Source of the DNA: Streptomyces violaceusniger
GTDB taxonomy: Bacteria; Actinomycetota; Actinomycetes; Streptomycetales; Streptomycetaceae
Assembly: GCA_005405945.1 (NCBI GenBank)
Contig: BJHW01000001.1
Location: 6,510,001-6,574,000 of the forward strand
Reading direction: 5' to 3'
Length of the DNA stretch: 64,000 nucleotides
The translations under genes were made by a program, and so were the position numbers. How positions within the stretch are numbered: position 1 is the first letter of the stretch; each line of letters begins with the position of its first letter. This document shows, one piece after another, positions 33,356 to 42,611 of this stretch. The notes beneath the pieces were generated by a model. That model searched no databases. It was given only the letters and a program-made list of their open reading frames with translations, and was not told where the DNA came from.

Positions 33356-34171
33356 TTACAGGACGCGCACGGCCCCGGTGGGCATGTCGTAGTCCAGCGG
33401 ACGCTCGACGATCCCGGTGCTCGGGTTCTGGGCACCGATGAACTTGCCGCCGCCGACGTAGACGCCGACGTGGTACGCGCTGCCGGCGCTGCCCCAGTAG
33501 AGCAGGTCGCCCGGCTGGAGGGAGTCCAGCGAGACCGGGGTGCCGGCGGTGGACTGGTCCTGCGAGACCCGCGGCAGGCTCACGCCGACCTGCTTGAAGG
33601 CGGCCTGGGTCAGTCCGGAGCAGTCGTAGGAGGACGGACCGCTGGAGCCGAGCACGTACGCCTTGCCCAGCTGCGCCTTCAGGAAGCTGATCAGCGTCGC
33701 GGCGTTGCCGGAGGCGTTGCTGACGGTGGTGGTGGAGAGCGTGGTGCGCTCGGCGGAGCGCGACGCCTTCGCCGCCTGGGCCTTGGCCTCGGCCGCGCGC
33801 TTGGCGGCGGCCTTACGAGCCGCCTCCCGGGCTTCCTTCGCCTTGCGGTCGGCCTCCGCCTTGGCCTTCTTGGCGGCGGCCTTCGCGTGGGCGGCCGCCT
33901 GGTCCTTCTGCGCCTGGAGCTCGTAGTCCGACGCCGCCTGCTGGGTGGCGTCGGCGGTCTGGGCGGCCGTGCTCGCCAGCGTGGCGCTGACGGTCGGCAT
34001 CTCCAGGGTGGACTCGGCGGGAGCGGCGTTGTTCTCGGTGGCGGAGGCGGGCACGGCGGCACCGGCCACCGCGAGGGTGAGGAAGCCACCGGTCACCCCT
34101 GCGCGGAGCGCACGCGTCGACGCGGCACGGCGGGGCTTCCGGTGGCTGGGTATGTGTGCGACTGGGGACAT
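33356..34171 (-). CDS. Secreted NlpC/P60 peptidoglycan endopeptidase
   Basis: This 271-aa exported protein has a long signal sequence, an Ala/Lys-rich coiled-coil stalk (residues ~80-145, KAAAKKAKAEADRKAKEAREAA) and a C-terminal NlpC/P60 domain. The domain carries catalytic Cys in YDCSGLTQAAF, His in SAYHVGVYVG and a third polar residue after GGGKFIGA. It cleaves stem peptides during growth or division. The 700-bp gap upstream was checked for a c-di-AMP riboswitch, which controls some homologues; none was recognised. Confidence 0.92.
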   Translation of the reverse strand: MSPVAHIPSHRKPRRAASTRALRAGVTGGFLTLAVAGAAVPASATENNAAPAESTLEMPTVSATLASTAAQTADATQQAASDYELQAQKDQAAAHAKAAAKKAKAEADRKAKEAREAARKAAAKRAAEAKAQAAKASRSAERTTLSTTTVSNASGNAATLISFLKAQLGKAYVLGSSGPSSYDCSGLTQAAFKQVGVSLPRVSQDQSTAGTPVSLDSLQPGDLLYWGSAGSAYHVGVYVGGGKFIGAQNPSTGIVERPLDYDMPTGAVRVL

Positions 34172-34884
34172 AGGTCACTGGCTACCAGGGCCCTAAGGCC
34201 CAGATCAACAAAAGTGGGGTGCGCCACATTTGGCGTGCACACGCCCAAAAACCGGGCCAAATGATCGCCATGGCCCACTCAGCCGGCTTGCCCGAATTTC
34301 GCGATCATGTGTCTACGCACGGCATTTGGCGGCCATGCGGAGGTGGCGCGGGACCTACCACCGATGCGGCCCGCGTACAAAGGGTTCCCGTGAAATCTAG
34401 ATCCACAACCCGTCTGGGCGTGGGATACCTCACGCGCTCCGACCCGCTCGTGAACGCGTGCGCGAAGTGTTGATCACGAGCGCGCGCGAACCCGTGGATC
34501 CATCGACCCGGGGCGAAGGTCACTCATGGGGATGGAAGGCACATATCAGCTGACGCTGTCCAGAGCAAATTTGCATGTATGTACCATGTCTTGGTAAGGG
34601 CGCAACGCGCTCACCTGTGATGACGTCTCCGAATGTCACTTCTCGTGGTCGTTCGGATGCTTCGCGTACAAGATCACCGCTCATCCGACTTCATGATCCT
34701 TCGTCAGGTGGTGGAGATCACAAAGACGTTGTCGTACCCCGTGTCGCAGATCACAGACCGACGGGCATAGGATGCAGGCGAAACGGGCTTGTGAACTGCC
34801 TCACATGTGCGCGATCTTCGTGGGGTGGCGGCACGTCCGTGCGGTCCGCCAAGCAGTCATCGTCGACTGAAGGGAGCGAGGACG
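34172..34884. promoter_or_regulatory. Divergent intergenic region between NlpC/P60 and nuoA
   Basis: These 713 bp contain no convincing gene. The half near the NlpC/P60 gene is comparatively A+T-rich and should hold its promoter and leader. The half near nuoA holds a -10 box TAGGAT (34768-34773) and a Rex-like site (34789-34806). The middle shows no recognisable structure beyond local dyads. Confidence 0.6.
34789..34806. promoter_or_regulatory. Rex-like operator TTGTGAActgcCTCACAT
   Basis: The left half TTGTGAA is a full match to the Rex (NADH-sensing repressor) half-site. The right half CTCACAT keeps the TCACA core. It lies just downstream of TAGGAT (34768-34773), where a bound repressor would block the nuo promoter. 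Confidence 0.6.
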
Positions 34885-35244
34885 GTGAACGCATACGCGC
34901 CCATCCTCGTACTGGGAGCCCTCGGGGCAGGTTTTGCGATCTTCTCGGTTTTCATGGCCGCGATCATCGGCCCCAAGCGCTACAACCGGGCCAAGCTCGA
35001 AGCCTATGAGTGCGGCATCGAGCCGACTCCGCATCCGGCCGGCGGTGGGCGCTTCCCCATCAAGTACTACCTGACGGCGATGCTCTTCATCGTCTTCGAC
35101 ATCGAGATCGTCTTCCTCTACCCCTGGGCCGTCACCTTCGACGCGCTCGGCCTGTTCGGGCTCGTGGAGATGCTCCTCTTCGTGCTGACCGTCTTCGTCG
35201 CCTACGCCTATGTGTGGCGGCGCGGCGGCCTGGAGTGGGACTAA
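34885..35244 (+). CDS. nuoA: NADH-quinone oxidoreductase subunit A
   Basis: This is a three-helix membrane subunit of complex I, 119 aa. The conserved loop YECGIEPTPHPAGGGRFPIKYYLTAMLFIVFDIE is complete, including the Cys and acidic FDIE residues. GTG 34885 follows GAAGGGAGCGAGGAC. It is the first gene of the fourteen-gene nuo operon, behind a Rex-like operator. Confidence 0.96.
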   Translation: MNAYAPILVLGALGAGFAIFSVFMAAIIGPKRYNRAKLEAYECGIEPTPHPAGGGRFPIKYYLTAMLFIVFDIEIVFLYPWAVTFDALGLFGLVEMLLFVLTVFVAYAYVWRRGGLEWD

Positions 35245-35276
35245 AGGGGCTCTAGAGGAGATAGGGGAAACATCGC

Positions 35277-35831
35277 ATGGGTATCGAAGAGAAGCTCCCG
35301 AGTGGGTTCCTGCTCACCACCGTGGAACAGGCCGCCGGGCTGGCCCGTAAGTCCTCCGTCTTCCCGGCCACCTTCGGCCTGGCCTGTTGCGCCATCGAAA
35401 TGATGACCACCGGCGCGGGGCGCTACGACCTCGCGCGCTTCGGCATGGAGGTCTTCCGGGGCTCGCCCCGCCAGGCCGATCTGATGATCGTCGCCGGGCG
35501 CGTCAGCCAGAAGATGGCCCCGGTGCTGCGCCAGGTCTACGACCAGATGCCGAACCCGAAGTGGGTCATCTCCATGGGCGTCTGCGCCTCCTCCGGAGGG
35601 ATGTTCAACAACTACGCGATCGTGCAGGGCGTCGATCACATCGTCCCGGTGGACATCTATCTGCCCGGCTGCCCGCCGCGGCCCGAGATGCTCATGGACT
35701 CGATCCTCAAGCTGCACGAGAAGATCCGCGAGGAGAAGCTCGGCGTCAATCGCGAGCGTGCGGCCCGTGAGGCGGAGGAAGCGGCGCTGAAGGCGCTGCC
35801 GATGATCGAGATGAAGGGGCTGCTGCGTTGA
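35277..35831 (+). CDS. nuoB: NADH-quinone oxidoreductase subunit B
   Basis: This 184-aa subunit carries cluster N2, next to the quinone site. Ligands are visible as the tandem Cys in GLACCAIEMM, the Cys in MGVCASSGGMF and the Cys of PGCPPRPE. AGGAGATAGGGG precedes ATG 35277. An Ala/Glu-rich C-terminal helix extends beyond the bacterial norm. The stop overlaps the nuoC TTG start. Confidence 0.97.
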   Translation: MGIEEKLPSGFLLTTVEQAAGLARKSSVFPATFGLACCAIEMMTTGAGRYDLARFGMEVFRGSPRQADLMIVAGRVSQKMAPVLRQVYDQMPNPKWVISMGVCASSGGMFNNYAIVQGVDHIVPVDIYLPGCPPRPEMLMDSILKLHEKIREEKLGVNRERAAREAEEAALKALPMIEMKGLLR

Positions 35832-36583
35832 CTGAGGCTAATGGGGTCAACCCGGGGGCCAACGGGGTCAACCCGGACAAGGACCTCAACGCTGAGAACC
35901 TCCCCGGCCGCCGCGGCGACCAGGGCGAGCCCATCCGCGTCCAGCGCGGGATGTTCGGCGCCAACAACGGCGGCGACACCACCGGCTACGGCGGTCTTGT
36001 GCGCCCCGTACGGCTGCCCGGCCAGGCCACCCGGCCGTACGGGGGCTGGTTCGACGAGGTCGCCGACGAGCTCGAGGGCGCGCTCGAGGAGCAGTCGCTG
36101 CTCCCGGAGAACGCGATCGAGAAGACCGTCGTGGACCGCGGCGAGCTGACCTTCCACATCGCCCGGGAGCACCTGCCGAGGGTCGCCCGGACCCTCCGCG
36201 ACGACCCGGCGCTCCGCTTCGAGCTGTGCACCGGCGTCAGCGGAGTCCACTTCCCCGGCGACAAGGGCCGCGAGCTGCACGCCGTCTACCACCTGCGGTC
36301 GATCACCCACAGCCGGATGATCCGGCTGGAGGTGAGCGCTCCCGACAGCGATCCGCACATCCCGTCGATCGTCGATGTCTATCCGACCAACGACTGGCAT
36401 GAGCGCGAGACCTACGACTTCTTCGGCCTGATCTTCGACGGTCATCCCGCGCTGACGCGGATCATGATGCCCGACGACTGGCAGGGCTTCCCGCAACGCA
36501 AGGACTACCCGCTCGGCGGCATCCCCGTCGAGTACAAGGGCGCCCAGATCCCGGCTCCGGACCAGCGGAGGTCGTACAGCTGA
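35828..36583 (+). CDS. nuoC: NADH-quinone oxidoreductase subunit C
   Basis: This 251-aa 30-kDa subunit of the peripheral arm is separate from nuoD, as in other actinomycetes. The conserved core is YHLRSITHSRMIRLEV, then DSDPHIPSIVDVYPTNDWHERETYDFFGLIFDGHPALTRI and DWQGFPQRKDYPLGG. The start is a TTG at 35828 overlapping the nuoB stop (TTGA). The ~60-residue N-terminal extension contains a short repeat, NGVNPGANGVNP. Confidence 0.95.
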   Translation: MTEANGVNPGANGVNPDKDLNAENLPGRRGDQGEPIRVQRGMFGANNGGDTTGYGGLVRPVRLPGQATRPYGGWFDEVADELEGALEEQSLLPENAIEKTVVDRGELTFHIAREHLPRVARTLRDDPALRFELCTGVSGVHFPGDKGRELHAVYHLRSITHSRMIRLEVSAPDSDPHIPSIVDVYPTNDWHERETYDFFGLIFDGHPALTRIMMPDDWQGFPQRKDYPLGGIPVEYKGAQIPAPDQRRSYS

Positions 36584-37916
36584 TGACTGCCCCCATGCAA
36601 CGCCTTCGGCGTCCGCGCGCGAGACCACCGAAGGCACCGTCTACACCGTCACCGGCGGCGACTGGGACGAGGTCGTGGCCGCCCAGGCGAAGGCCGACGA
36701 CGAGCGGATCATCGTCAACATGGGTCCGCAGCACCCCTCCACCCACGGGGTGCTCCGGCTGATCCTGGAGATCGACGGTGAGACGGTCACCGAGGCCCGC
36801 TGCGGAATCGGTTATCTGCACACCGGAATCGAGAAGAACCTCGAATTCCGGAACTGGACGCAGGGCACCACCTTCGTGACGCGCATGGACTATCTGACGC
36901 CCTTCTACAACGAGGCGGCGTACTGCCTGGGCGTCGAGAAGCTGCTCGGCATCGAGGACCAGATCCCGGACCGCGCCTCGGTGATCCGGGTGCTGCTGAT
37001 GGAGCTCAACCGGCTCTCCTCGCACCTGGTGGCCATCGCCACCGGCGGTATGGAGCTCGGCGCGACCACGATCATGATCTACGGCTTCCGGGACCGCGAG
37101 CTGATCCTGGACATCTTCGAGCTGATCACCGGCCTGCGGATGAACCACGCGTACATCCGGCCCGGCGGGCTCGCCCAGGACCTGCCGCCGGGGGCGGTCG
37201 ACCAGATCCGGGCCCTGCTGAAGACGATGCGGAAGAACCTGCCCGAGTACGACAAGCTCGCCACCGGGAACCCGATCTTCAAGGCCCGGCTCCAGGACGT
37301 GGGCTACCTCGACCTCGCCGGCTGCATGGCGCTCGGCGTGACCGGCCCGATACTGCGGGCCACCGGGCTGCCGCACGATCTGCGCAAGTCCGATCCGTAC
37401 TGCGGCTATGACACCTATGACTTCGAGGTGCCGACCGCCGACACCTGCGATGCCTACGGCCGCTTCCTGATCCGGCTGGAGGAGATGCGCCAGTCGCTGC
37501 GGATCGTCGAGCAGTGCCTGGAGCGGCTGGAGCCGGGCCCGGTGATGGTCGCGGACAAGAAGATCGCCTGGCCCGCGCAGCTCGCGCTCGGCCCGGACGG
37601 CCTCGGCAACTCGCTGGACCACATCAAGAACATCATGGGCACCTCGATGGAGGCCCTGATCCACCACTTCAAGCTGGTGACCGAGGGATTCCGGGTCCCG
37701 CCCGGACAGGCGTACGCGGCGATCGAGTCGCCCAAGGGCGAACTGGGCGCCCACGTGGTCAGCGATGGCGGCACCCGCCCGTACCGCGTCCACTTCCGCG
37801 ACCCGTCCTTCACCAATCTGCAGGCCGTGGCGGCGATGTGCGAGGGCGGCCAGGTCGCCGATGTGATCGTCGCTGTCGCGTCCATCGACCCCGTGATGGG
37901 AGGAGTGGACCGGTGA
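36583..37916 (+). CDS. nuoD: NADH-quinone oxidoreductase subunit D, frameshifted at codon 4
   Basis: This 49-kDa subunit forms the quinone pocket with NuoB. The core is VNMGPQHPSTHGVLRLILEIDGE, with GYLHTGIEKN and the C-terminal RPYRVHFRDPSFTNLQAV. The ATG (36583) overlaps the nuoC stop, but the frame breaks at the C-run 36590-36594. One extra C yields MTAPHATPSASARETTEGTV, the expected N-terminus, and ~445 aa. As an operon-internal essential subunit this is almost surely a missed base. Confidence 0.95.
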
Positions 37917-38743
37917 CTGATGTCCAGCTGGGGATGCCGGAGCTGCCGGCCCCCGACTACCCGGCCGAGGTGCGCACCCGGCTCGAGGAGGACGCCCGGG
38001 AGGTGATCGCCCGCTACCCGGACAGCCGCAGCGCACTGCTGCCGCTGCTGCACCTGGTGCAGTCCGAGGAGGGCCATGTCACCCGCACCGGCATGCGGTT
38101 CTGCGCCGAGATGCTGGGCCTGACCACCGCCGAGGTCACCGCGGTCGCCACCTTCTACACGATGTACCGGCGCAAGCCCTCCGGCGACTACCAGGTGGGG
38201 GTCTGCACCAACACCCTGTGCGCGGTGATGGGCGGCGACGCGATCTTCGAGGAACTGCAGAGCCATCTGGGGGTGGGCAACGGGGAGACCACCGAGGACG
38301 GCAAGGTCACCCTGGAGCACATCGAGTGCAACGCGGCCTGCGACTACGCACCCGTGGTGATGGTCAACTGGGAGTTCTTCGACAACCAGACCGTCGAGTC
38401 CGCCAAGGCGCTGGTCGACGAGTTGCGGGCGGGCCGGACCGTCGAGCCGACCCGGGGCGCGCCGCTGTGCACGTACAAGGAGACCGCCCGCATCCTGGCC
38501 GGCTTCCCCGACGCCCGTCCGGGCGCCGTCGAGGCCGGTGGCTCCGCGGGGCCCGCCTCGCTGGTCGGGTTGCGGCTGGCCAAGGGGGAGGCCGCCCCCG
38601 GCCGGGTCGTCTCGCCGAGGGCCGCGGACGCCCCGCAGGACGAGGCGCCGCCGACGCATCCCAGCTCGCATGACGCGCCGCAGCGGACCTCCGCCTCGGA
38701 TCCGCACCACCCGGCCGGTCCGGTCGCCGAGGAGGGGGAGTGA
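37913..38743 (+). CDS. nuoE: NADH-quinone oxidoreductase subunit E
   Basis: This 276-aa thioredoxin-like 2Fe-2S subunit binds cluster N1a with Cys in GVCTNTLCAVMGG and, further on, ECNAACDYAPVVMVN. The N-terminal helical domain (ARYPDSRSALLPLLHLVQSEEGHV) is standard. The ~75-residue C-terminal tail is rich in Pro, Ala and His and is disordered. The GTG start overlaps the nuoD stop. Confidence 0.95.
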   Translation: MTDVQLGMPELPAPDYPAEVRTRLEEDAREVIARYPDSRSALLPLLHLVQSEEGHVTRTGMRFCAEMLGLTTAEVTAVATFYTMYRRKPSGDYQVGVCTNTLCAVMGGDAIFEELQSHLGVGNGETTEDGKVTLEHIECNAACDYAPVVMVNWEFFDNQTVESAKALVDELRAGRTVEPTRGAPLCTYKETARILAGFPDARPGAVEAGGSAGPASLVGLRLAKGEAAPGRVVSPRAADAPQDEAPPTHPSSHDAPQRTSASDPHHPAGPVAEEGE

Positions 38744-40125
38744 TGACCGTGACAACCGAGATCAATGGGCACAGCCCCGAGAAGCTGCTGGCACCCGTGC
38801 TCTCCGCGTTCTGGGACCAGCCCAACTCCTGGGCCCTGCGCACCTATCTGCGGCACGAGGGCTACGAGGGCATGCGGAAGGCCCTCGCCATGGACCCCGA
38901 CGCGGTGATCGCGCTGGTGAAGGACGCGGGTCTGCGCGGCCGCGGCGGCGCCGGCTTCCCCACCGGAATGAAGTGGCAGTTCATTCCGCAGGGCGACGGC
39001 AAGCCGCACTATCTCGTCGTCAACGCCGATGAGTCGGAACCCGGTACCTGCAAGGACATCCCCCTTCTCTACGCCAATCCGCACTCCCTGATCGAGGGCA
39101 TGATCATCGCCTGTCATGCCATCCGCTCCGAACACGCCTTCATCTATCTGCGCGGCGAGGTCGTCCCCGTGCTGCGGCGGCTGCACGAGGCCGTGCGCGA
39201 GGCGTACGAGGCGGGCTACCTCGGCACGGCGGAACAGCGGCGGCGGAAGCTCGGGGTGGACGGACTGCCCGGTCTCGACATCACCGTGCACGCGGGCGCC
39301 GGCGCGTACATCTGTGGTGAGGAGACCGCGCTGCTGGACTCGTTGGAGGGCCGCCGCGGCCAGCCCCGGCTGCGGCCTCCCTTCCCCGCGGTCGCCGGTC
39401 TGTACGCGTGCCCCACTGTTGTCAATAACGTCGAATCCATCGCCTCGGTTCCCGCGATCCTCAACAAGGGCAAGGAATGGTTCCGTTCGATGGGCAGCGA
39501 GAAGTCCCCGGGCTTCACGCTCTACTCGCTGTCCGGCCATGTGGCCAACCCCGGACAGTACGAGGGCCCGCTCGGGATCACCCTGCGCCAGCTGCTCGAC
39601 ATGAGCGGCGGGATGCGCCCCGGGCACCGGCTGAAGTTCTGGACCCCGGGCGGCTCGTCCACCCCGCTGCTCACCGACGAGCACCTCGACGTCCCGCTGG
39701 ACTACGAGGGCGTGGGCGCGGCCGGGTCGATGCTGGGCACCAAGGCGCTCCAGTGCTTCGACGAGACCACCTGCGTGCTGCGGGCCGTGACCCGCTGGAC
39801 CGAGTTCTACGCGCATGAGTCCTGCGGCAAGTGCACACCCTGCCGCGAGGGCACGTACTGGCTGGTCCAGCTGTTGCGCGACCTCGAGGCCGGCAAGGGC
39901 CGCAGGGAGGACCTCGACAAGCTGGCGGACATCGCCGACAACATCAACGGCAAGTCCTTCTGCGCCCTTGGCGACGGCGCTGCCAGCCCCATCTTCTCCT
40001 CGCTGAAGTACTTCCGCGAGGAGTACGAGCAGCACATCACCGGCGGAGGCTGTCCGTTCGACCCGGCCAAGTCCACCGCCTGGGCCGACGAGCCGCGCTC
40101 CACTCACCTGGGGGTGAACGCATGA
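38743..40125 (+). CDS. nuoF: NADH-quinone oxidoreductase subunit F
   Basis: This 460-aa subunit binds NADH, FMN and cluster N3. The nucleotide-binding glycine loop is GLRGRGGAGFPTGMKW. The FMN region is NADESEPGTCKD and YICGEETALLDSLEG. The cluster ligands are ESCGKCTPCREGTYW and a Cys further on (NGKSFCALGDGA). ATG 38743 follows GAGGAGGGGGAG and overlaps the nuoE stop. Confidence 0.96.
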   Translation: MTVTTEINGHSPEKLLAPVLSAFWDQPNSWALRTYLRHEGYEGMRKALAMDPDAVIALVKDAGLRGRGGAGFPTGMKWQFIPQGDGKPHYLVVNADESEPGTCKDIPLLYANPHSLIEGMIIACHAIRSEHAFIYLRGEVVPVLRRLHEAVREAYEAGYLGTAEQRRRKLGVDGLPGLDITVHAGAGAYICGEETALLDSLEGRRGQPRLRPPFPAVAGLYACPTVVNNVESIASVPAILNKGKEWFRSMGSEKSPGFTLYSLSGHVANPGQYEGPLGITLRQLLDMSGGMRPGHRLKFWTPGGSSTPLLTDEHLDVPLDYEGVGAAGSMLGTKALQCFDETTCVLRAVTRWTEFYAHESCGKCTPCREGTYWLVQLLRDLEAGKGRREDLDKLADIADNINGKSFCALGDGAASPIFSSLKYFREEYEQHITGGGCPFDPAKSTAWADEPRSTHLGVNA

Positions 40126-42611
40126 CCGTGACCACCAACGCACCCTCGTCGGGCGGGGAGGCGGCGGTGCCGCGAGAAGATCTGGTCTCCGTCACCATCG
40201 ACGGAATCGAGATCTCCGTCCCCAAGGGGACGCTGGTCATCCGCGCCGCCGAACTGCTCGGCATCGAGATCCCGCGGTTCTGCGACCATCCGCTCCTCGA
40301 CCCGGCCGGCGCCTGCCGCCAGTGCATCGTCGAGGTGGAGGGCCAGCGCAAGCCGATGGCCTCCTGCACCATCACCTGCACCGACGGGATGGTGGTCAAG
40401 ACGCAGCTCACCTCGCCGGTGGCCGAGAAGGCCCAGCGCGGGGTGATGGAGCTGCTGCTGATCAACCACCCGCTGGACTGCCCGGTCTGCGACAAGGGCG
40501 GCGAATGCCCGCTGCAGAACCAGGCGATGAGCGCCGGACAGGCCGACAGCCGGTTCGAGGGCCAGAAGCGGACGTTCGCCAAGCCGGTGCCGATCTCGGC
40601 CCAGGTGCTGCTGGACCGCGAGCGCTGTGTGCTGTGCGCGCGCTGCACCCGCTTCTCCAACCAGATCGCGGGCGACCCGATGATCGAGCTGCTGGAGCGG
40701 GGCGCGCTGCAGCAGGTGGGCACCGGCGAGGGCGACCCGTTCGAATCGTACTTCTCCGGCAACACCATCCAGATCTGCCCGGTGGGCGCCCTGACGTCGG
40801 CGGCGTACCGCTTCCGCTCCCGCCCCTTCGACCTGGTCTCCTCGCCGAGCGTGTGCGAGCACTGCGCGGGCGGCTGCGCGACCCGCACCGACCACCGCCG
40901 CGGCAAGGTCATGCGGCGGCTGGCGGCGGACGACCCCGAGGTCAACGAGGAGTGGATCTGCGACAAGGGCCGCTTCGGCTTCCGCTACGCCCAGCTGCCC
41001 GAGCGGCTCACCACTCCGCTGGTGCGCGACCGCGAGACGGGGAAGCTGGAGCCGGCGAGCTGGCCCGAGGCGCTGGACGCGGCGGCCGAGGGGCTCAGCA
41101 TGGCGCGCGGCCGCACCGGTGTGCTCACCGGCGGCCGGCTGACCGTCGAGGACGCCTACGCCTACGCGAAGTTCGCACGGCTCGCCCTGGACACCAACGA
41201 CATCGACTTCCGGGCCCGTCTCCACAGCGACGAGGAGGCCGACTTCCTGGCCACCCACATCGCGGGCCGGGGGCGTGACCTGGACGGCGGCGGACTCACC
41301 TACACCGCGCTGGAGAAGGCCCCGGCCGTGCTGCTGGTCGGCTTCGAGGCCGAGGAGGAGTCGCCCGGCGTCTTCCTGCGGCTGCGCAAGGCGCACCGCA
41401 AGCACGGACAGCGCACCTTCTCGCTGGCCACCCACGCGACCCGGGGCCTCGAGAAGGCGGGCGGCACCCTGCTGCCGGCCGCCCCGGGCACCGAGACCGA
41501 GTGGCTGGACGCCATCGCGGGCCGCACCGGTCTGGACGCGGACGGGGAGCGGGCCGCCGAGGCGCTGCGCGAAGAGGGCGCGGTGATCGTCGTCGGCGAG
41601 CGGCTGGCGTCCGTGGCGGGCGGGCTCACCGCCGCCGTACGGGCCGCCGCCGCCACCGGCGCCACGCTCGCCTGGATCCCGCGCCGGGCGGGGGAGCGGG
41701 GCGCGATCGAGGCGGGGGCGCTGCCCGGGCTGCTGCCCGGCGGCCGCCCGGCCCACGATCCGCGGGCCCGCGAGGAGGTCTCCTCCGTCTGGGGCACCAA
41801 CGACCTGCCGCACCAGGTGGGCCGGGACACCGGCCAGATCATCGAGGCCGCGGCGGTCGGAGGGCTCGGCGCGCTGCTGGTCGCGGGCGTCGAGGTCGCC
41901 GATCTGCCCGATCCGGCGCGGGCCCTGGAGGCCCTGGACGCCGTGGACTTCGTGGTCAGCCTGGAGCAGCGGCCCTCGGAGGTCACCGAGCGGGCCGATG
42001 TGGTGCTGCCGGTCGCGGCGGTCGTGGAGAAGTCCGGCACCTTCCTCAACTGGGAGGGCCGGGCCCGGCCGTTCGAGGCCGCGCTCAAGCCCGACCAGAT
42101 GACCCGCCGCCACACCCTCCCGGACGCCCGGGTGCTGCACATGCTGGCCGACGCGCTGGACGCGCCCCTGGGCCTGCCGGACGTCGAGGCCGTACGCGCC
42201 GAGATGACCCGGCTGGGCACCTGGCAGGGCCCGCGCGCCACCGCCGCGCTGGAGACGGGCGGTCCGCTGCCCCGGCCGGCCGAGGGCGAGGCGGTGCTCG
42301 CCGGACATCGGCTGCTGCTCGACCAGGGCCGGCTCCAGGACGGCGATCCGGCGCTGGCCGGGACCCGCCACGCGGCCGTGGCCCGGCTGTCGGCGGCCAC
42401 GGCGGGCGAGGCCGGGGTCGAGGACGGCCAGCTCGTCCGGGTCACCGGCCCGGCCGGCTCGGTCCAACTGCCGCTGAGCGTCACCGCGATGCCCGACCGG
42501 GTGGTCTGGCTGCCGCTCGCCTCCGTCGGCGGCGGCGTCCAGCGCGATCTGGGCGCCCGCCCCGGCGATGTCGTGACGATCACTGCCCCCGCGACGGAGG
42601 TGACCCAGTGA
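40122..42611 (+). CDS. nuoG: NADH-quinone oxidoreductase subunit G
   Basis: This 829-aa subunit is the largest of the peripheral arm. N-terminal 2Fe-2S ferredoxin Cys are in RFCDHPLLDPAGACRQCIVE. Further cluster motifs are CPVCDKGGECPLQ, CVLCARCTRFSNQIAG and CEHCAGGC, followed by a molybdopterin-oxidoreductase-like domain that has lost its cofactor role. ATG 40122 overlaps the nuoF stop (ATGA). Confidence 0.95.
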   Translation: MTVTTNAPSSGGEAAVPREDLVSVTIDGIEISVPKGTLVIRAAELLGIEIPRFCDHPLLDPAGACRQCIVEVEGQRKPMASCTITCTDGMVVKTQLTSPVAEKAQRGVMELLLINHPLDCPVCDKGGECPLQNQAMSAGQADSRFEGQKRTFAKPVPISAQVLLDRERCVLCARCTRFSNQIAGDPMIELLERGALQQVGTGEGDPFESYFSGNTIQICPVGALTSAAYRFRSRPFDLVSSPSVCEHCAGGCATRTDHRRGKVMRRLAADDPEVNEEWICDKGRFGFRYAQLPERLTTPLVRDRETGKLEPASWPEALDAAAEGLSMARGRTGVLTGGRLTVEDAYAYAKFARLALDTNDIDFRARLHSDEEADFLATHIAGRGRDLDGGGLTYTALEKAPAVLLVGFEAEEESPGVFLRLRKAHRKHGQRTFSLATHATRGLEKAGGTLLPAAPGTETEWLDAIAGRTGLDADGERAAEALREEGAVIVVGERLASVAGGLTAAVRAAAATGATLAWIPRRAGERGAIEAGALPGLLPGGRPAHDPRAREEVSSVWGTNDLPHQVGRDTGQIIEAAAVGGLGALLVAGVEVADLPDPARALEALDAVDFVVSLEQRPSEVTERADVVLPVAAVVEKSGTFLNWEGRARPFEAALKPDQMTRRHTLPDARVLHMLADALDAPLGLPDVEAVRAEMTRLGTWQGPRATAALETGGPLPRPAEGEAVLAGHRLLLDQGRLQDGDPALAGTRHAAVARLSAATAGEAGVEDGQLVRVTGPAGSVQLPLSVTAMPDRVVWLPLASVGGGVQRDLGARPGDVVTITAPATEVTQ

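Noticed and set aside
34172..34884. Possible c-di-AMP (ydaO) riboswitch upstream of the NlpC/P60 gene
   Set aside because: Homologous hydrolases often have one, but I could not find the conserved blocks of that aptamer in the minus-strand leader.
36583..37916. nuoD, nuoM and mqnC as real pseudogenes
   Set aside because: Single-base run shortfalls of the same type occur in nine genes, and restoring one base gives full-length family sequence. Sequencing error is simpler.
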